From assembly GCA_947254705.1 (NCBI GenBank), contig CAMYCX010000004.1, forward strand, positions 1 through 38,922: 38,922 bases of DNA. Direction: 5' to 3'. A program made the position numbers and the translations under genes. The notes under the pieces are model-generated. The model had not been told where the DNA came from and did not search any database. It saw nothing but the letters and a program-made list of their open reading frames with translations. The stretch comes from an uncultured Veillonellaceae bacterium (GTDB lineage Bacteria; Bacillota; Negativicutes; Veillonellales; Negativicoccaceae). Below, one piece after another: positions 38,917-38,922 of this stretch (position 1 is its first letter; each line of letters starts with the position of its first letter).

Positions 38917-38922
38917 CTGTCT
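38917..38922. other. Probable adapter remnant at the right end
   Basis: The last six bases CTGTCT equal the start of the Nextera mosaic end in the outward direction (CTGTCTCTTATACACATCT). Given the full adapter at the other end, these are probably not genomic. The dnaE frame would read Arg-Gln here where Gly-Arg is usual before VMNMP. Confidence 0.55.

Noticed and set aside
1..38922. tRNA genes, CRISPR arrays, insertion sequences or phage genes
   Set aside because: I saw no cloverleaf sequence, regularly spaced repeats, transposase or phage-like ORF anywhere in the window; a tRNAscan or CRISPR search was not possible.

Overview
The window is a chromosomal contig from an anaerobic Firmicute, most likely a member of the Negativicutes (Veillonella/Megasphaera/Dialister side). 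The lineage is inferred from gene content and signals: strong GGAGG ribosome sites, consensus sigma-A promoters, an S-box leader, a CcpN/PDRP pair, a YhfS/YhfT/BioY biotin-regulon cluster, anaerobic NrdDG and EtfBA. I ran no searches, so the genus is not established. No rRNA, tRNA, CRISPR array, transposase or phage gene was seen. Both contig ends carry Nextera library sequence: 13..46 is a full adapter arm and the last six bases fit the start of the mosaic end. The outermost genes are therefore broken by library artefact.

Layout. 47..604 (-): start of a TGS-domain nucleoside kinase. 716..4289 (+): a BirA-type operator and promoter driving a MaoC-like protein, BioY, a thiolase-like protein and an acyl-CoA ligase. 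4391..5903 (-): two related secreted proteins flanked by an 81-bp direct repeat of the ligase 3' end. 6142..13262: recG, a class A penicillin-binding protein, and nrdDG. 13497..15400 (+): SAM-I riboswitch with metN-metI, followed by rpmB. 15769..20659 (-): ppsA followed by ccpN, its regulatory kinase and a dGTPase, with a paired CcpN-like operator on the ppsA promoter. 20828..24723: tyrS, nhaA, a TPR lipoprotein, rpmF and yceD. 24794..27350 (-): lemA and two tandem TPM-domain genes. 27610..30401 (-): cysteine desulfurase, mnmA and a DIP1984-like gene. 30504..31510 (-): two tandem cobalamin riboswitches followed by a long hairpin-rich RNA without a protein gene. 31742..38916 (-): bcp-dat, and the translationally coupled dnaE-etfB-etfA-pyk string.

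The most interesting region is 30504..31510. A perfect sigma-A promoter leads into two adenosylcobalamin-type aptamers separated by an intrinsic terminator. They are followed not by a B12 gene but by about 400 nt of consecutive hairpins ending in terminators. Linkers between hairpins repeat GTTCATCTCC and TTTTTACA, which look like unpaired anti-Shine-Dalgarno seeds. This fits a vitamin-B12-controlled regulatory RNA, similar in principle to the riboswitch-controlled Rli55/EutX RNAs but without recognisable ANTAR hairpins. Other metabolite control points are the biotin operator on the bioY cluster, the SAM riboswitch on metNI, and CcpN on PEP synthase. Together they make the window rich in cofactor and carbon sensing.
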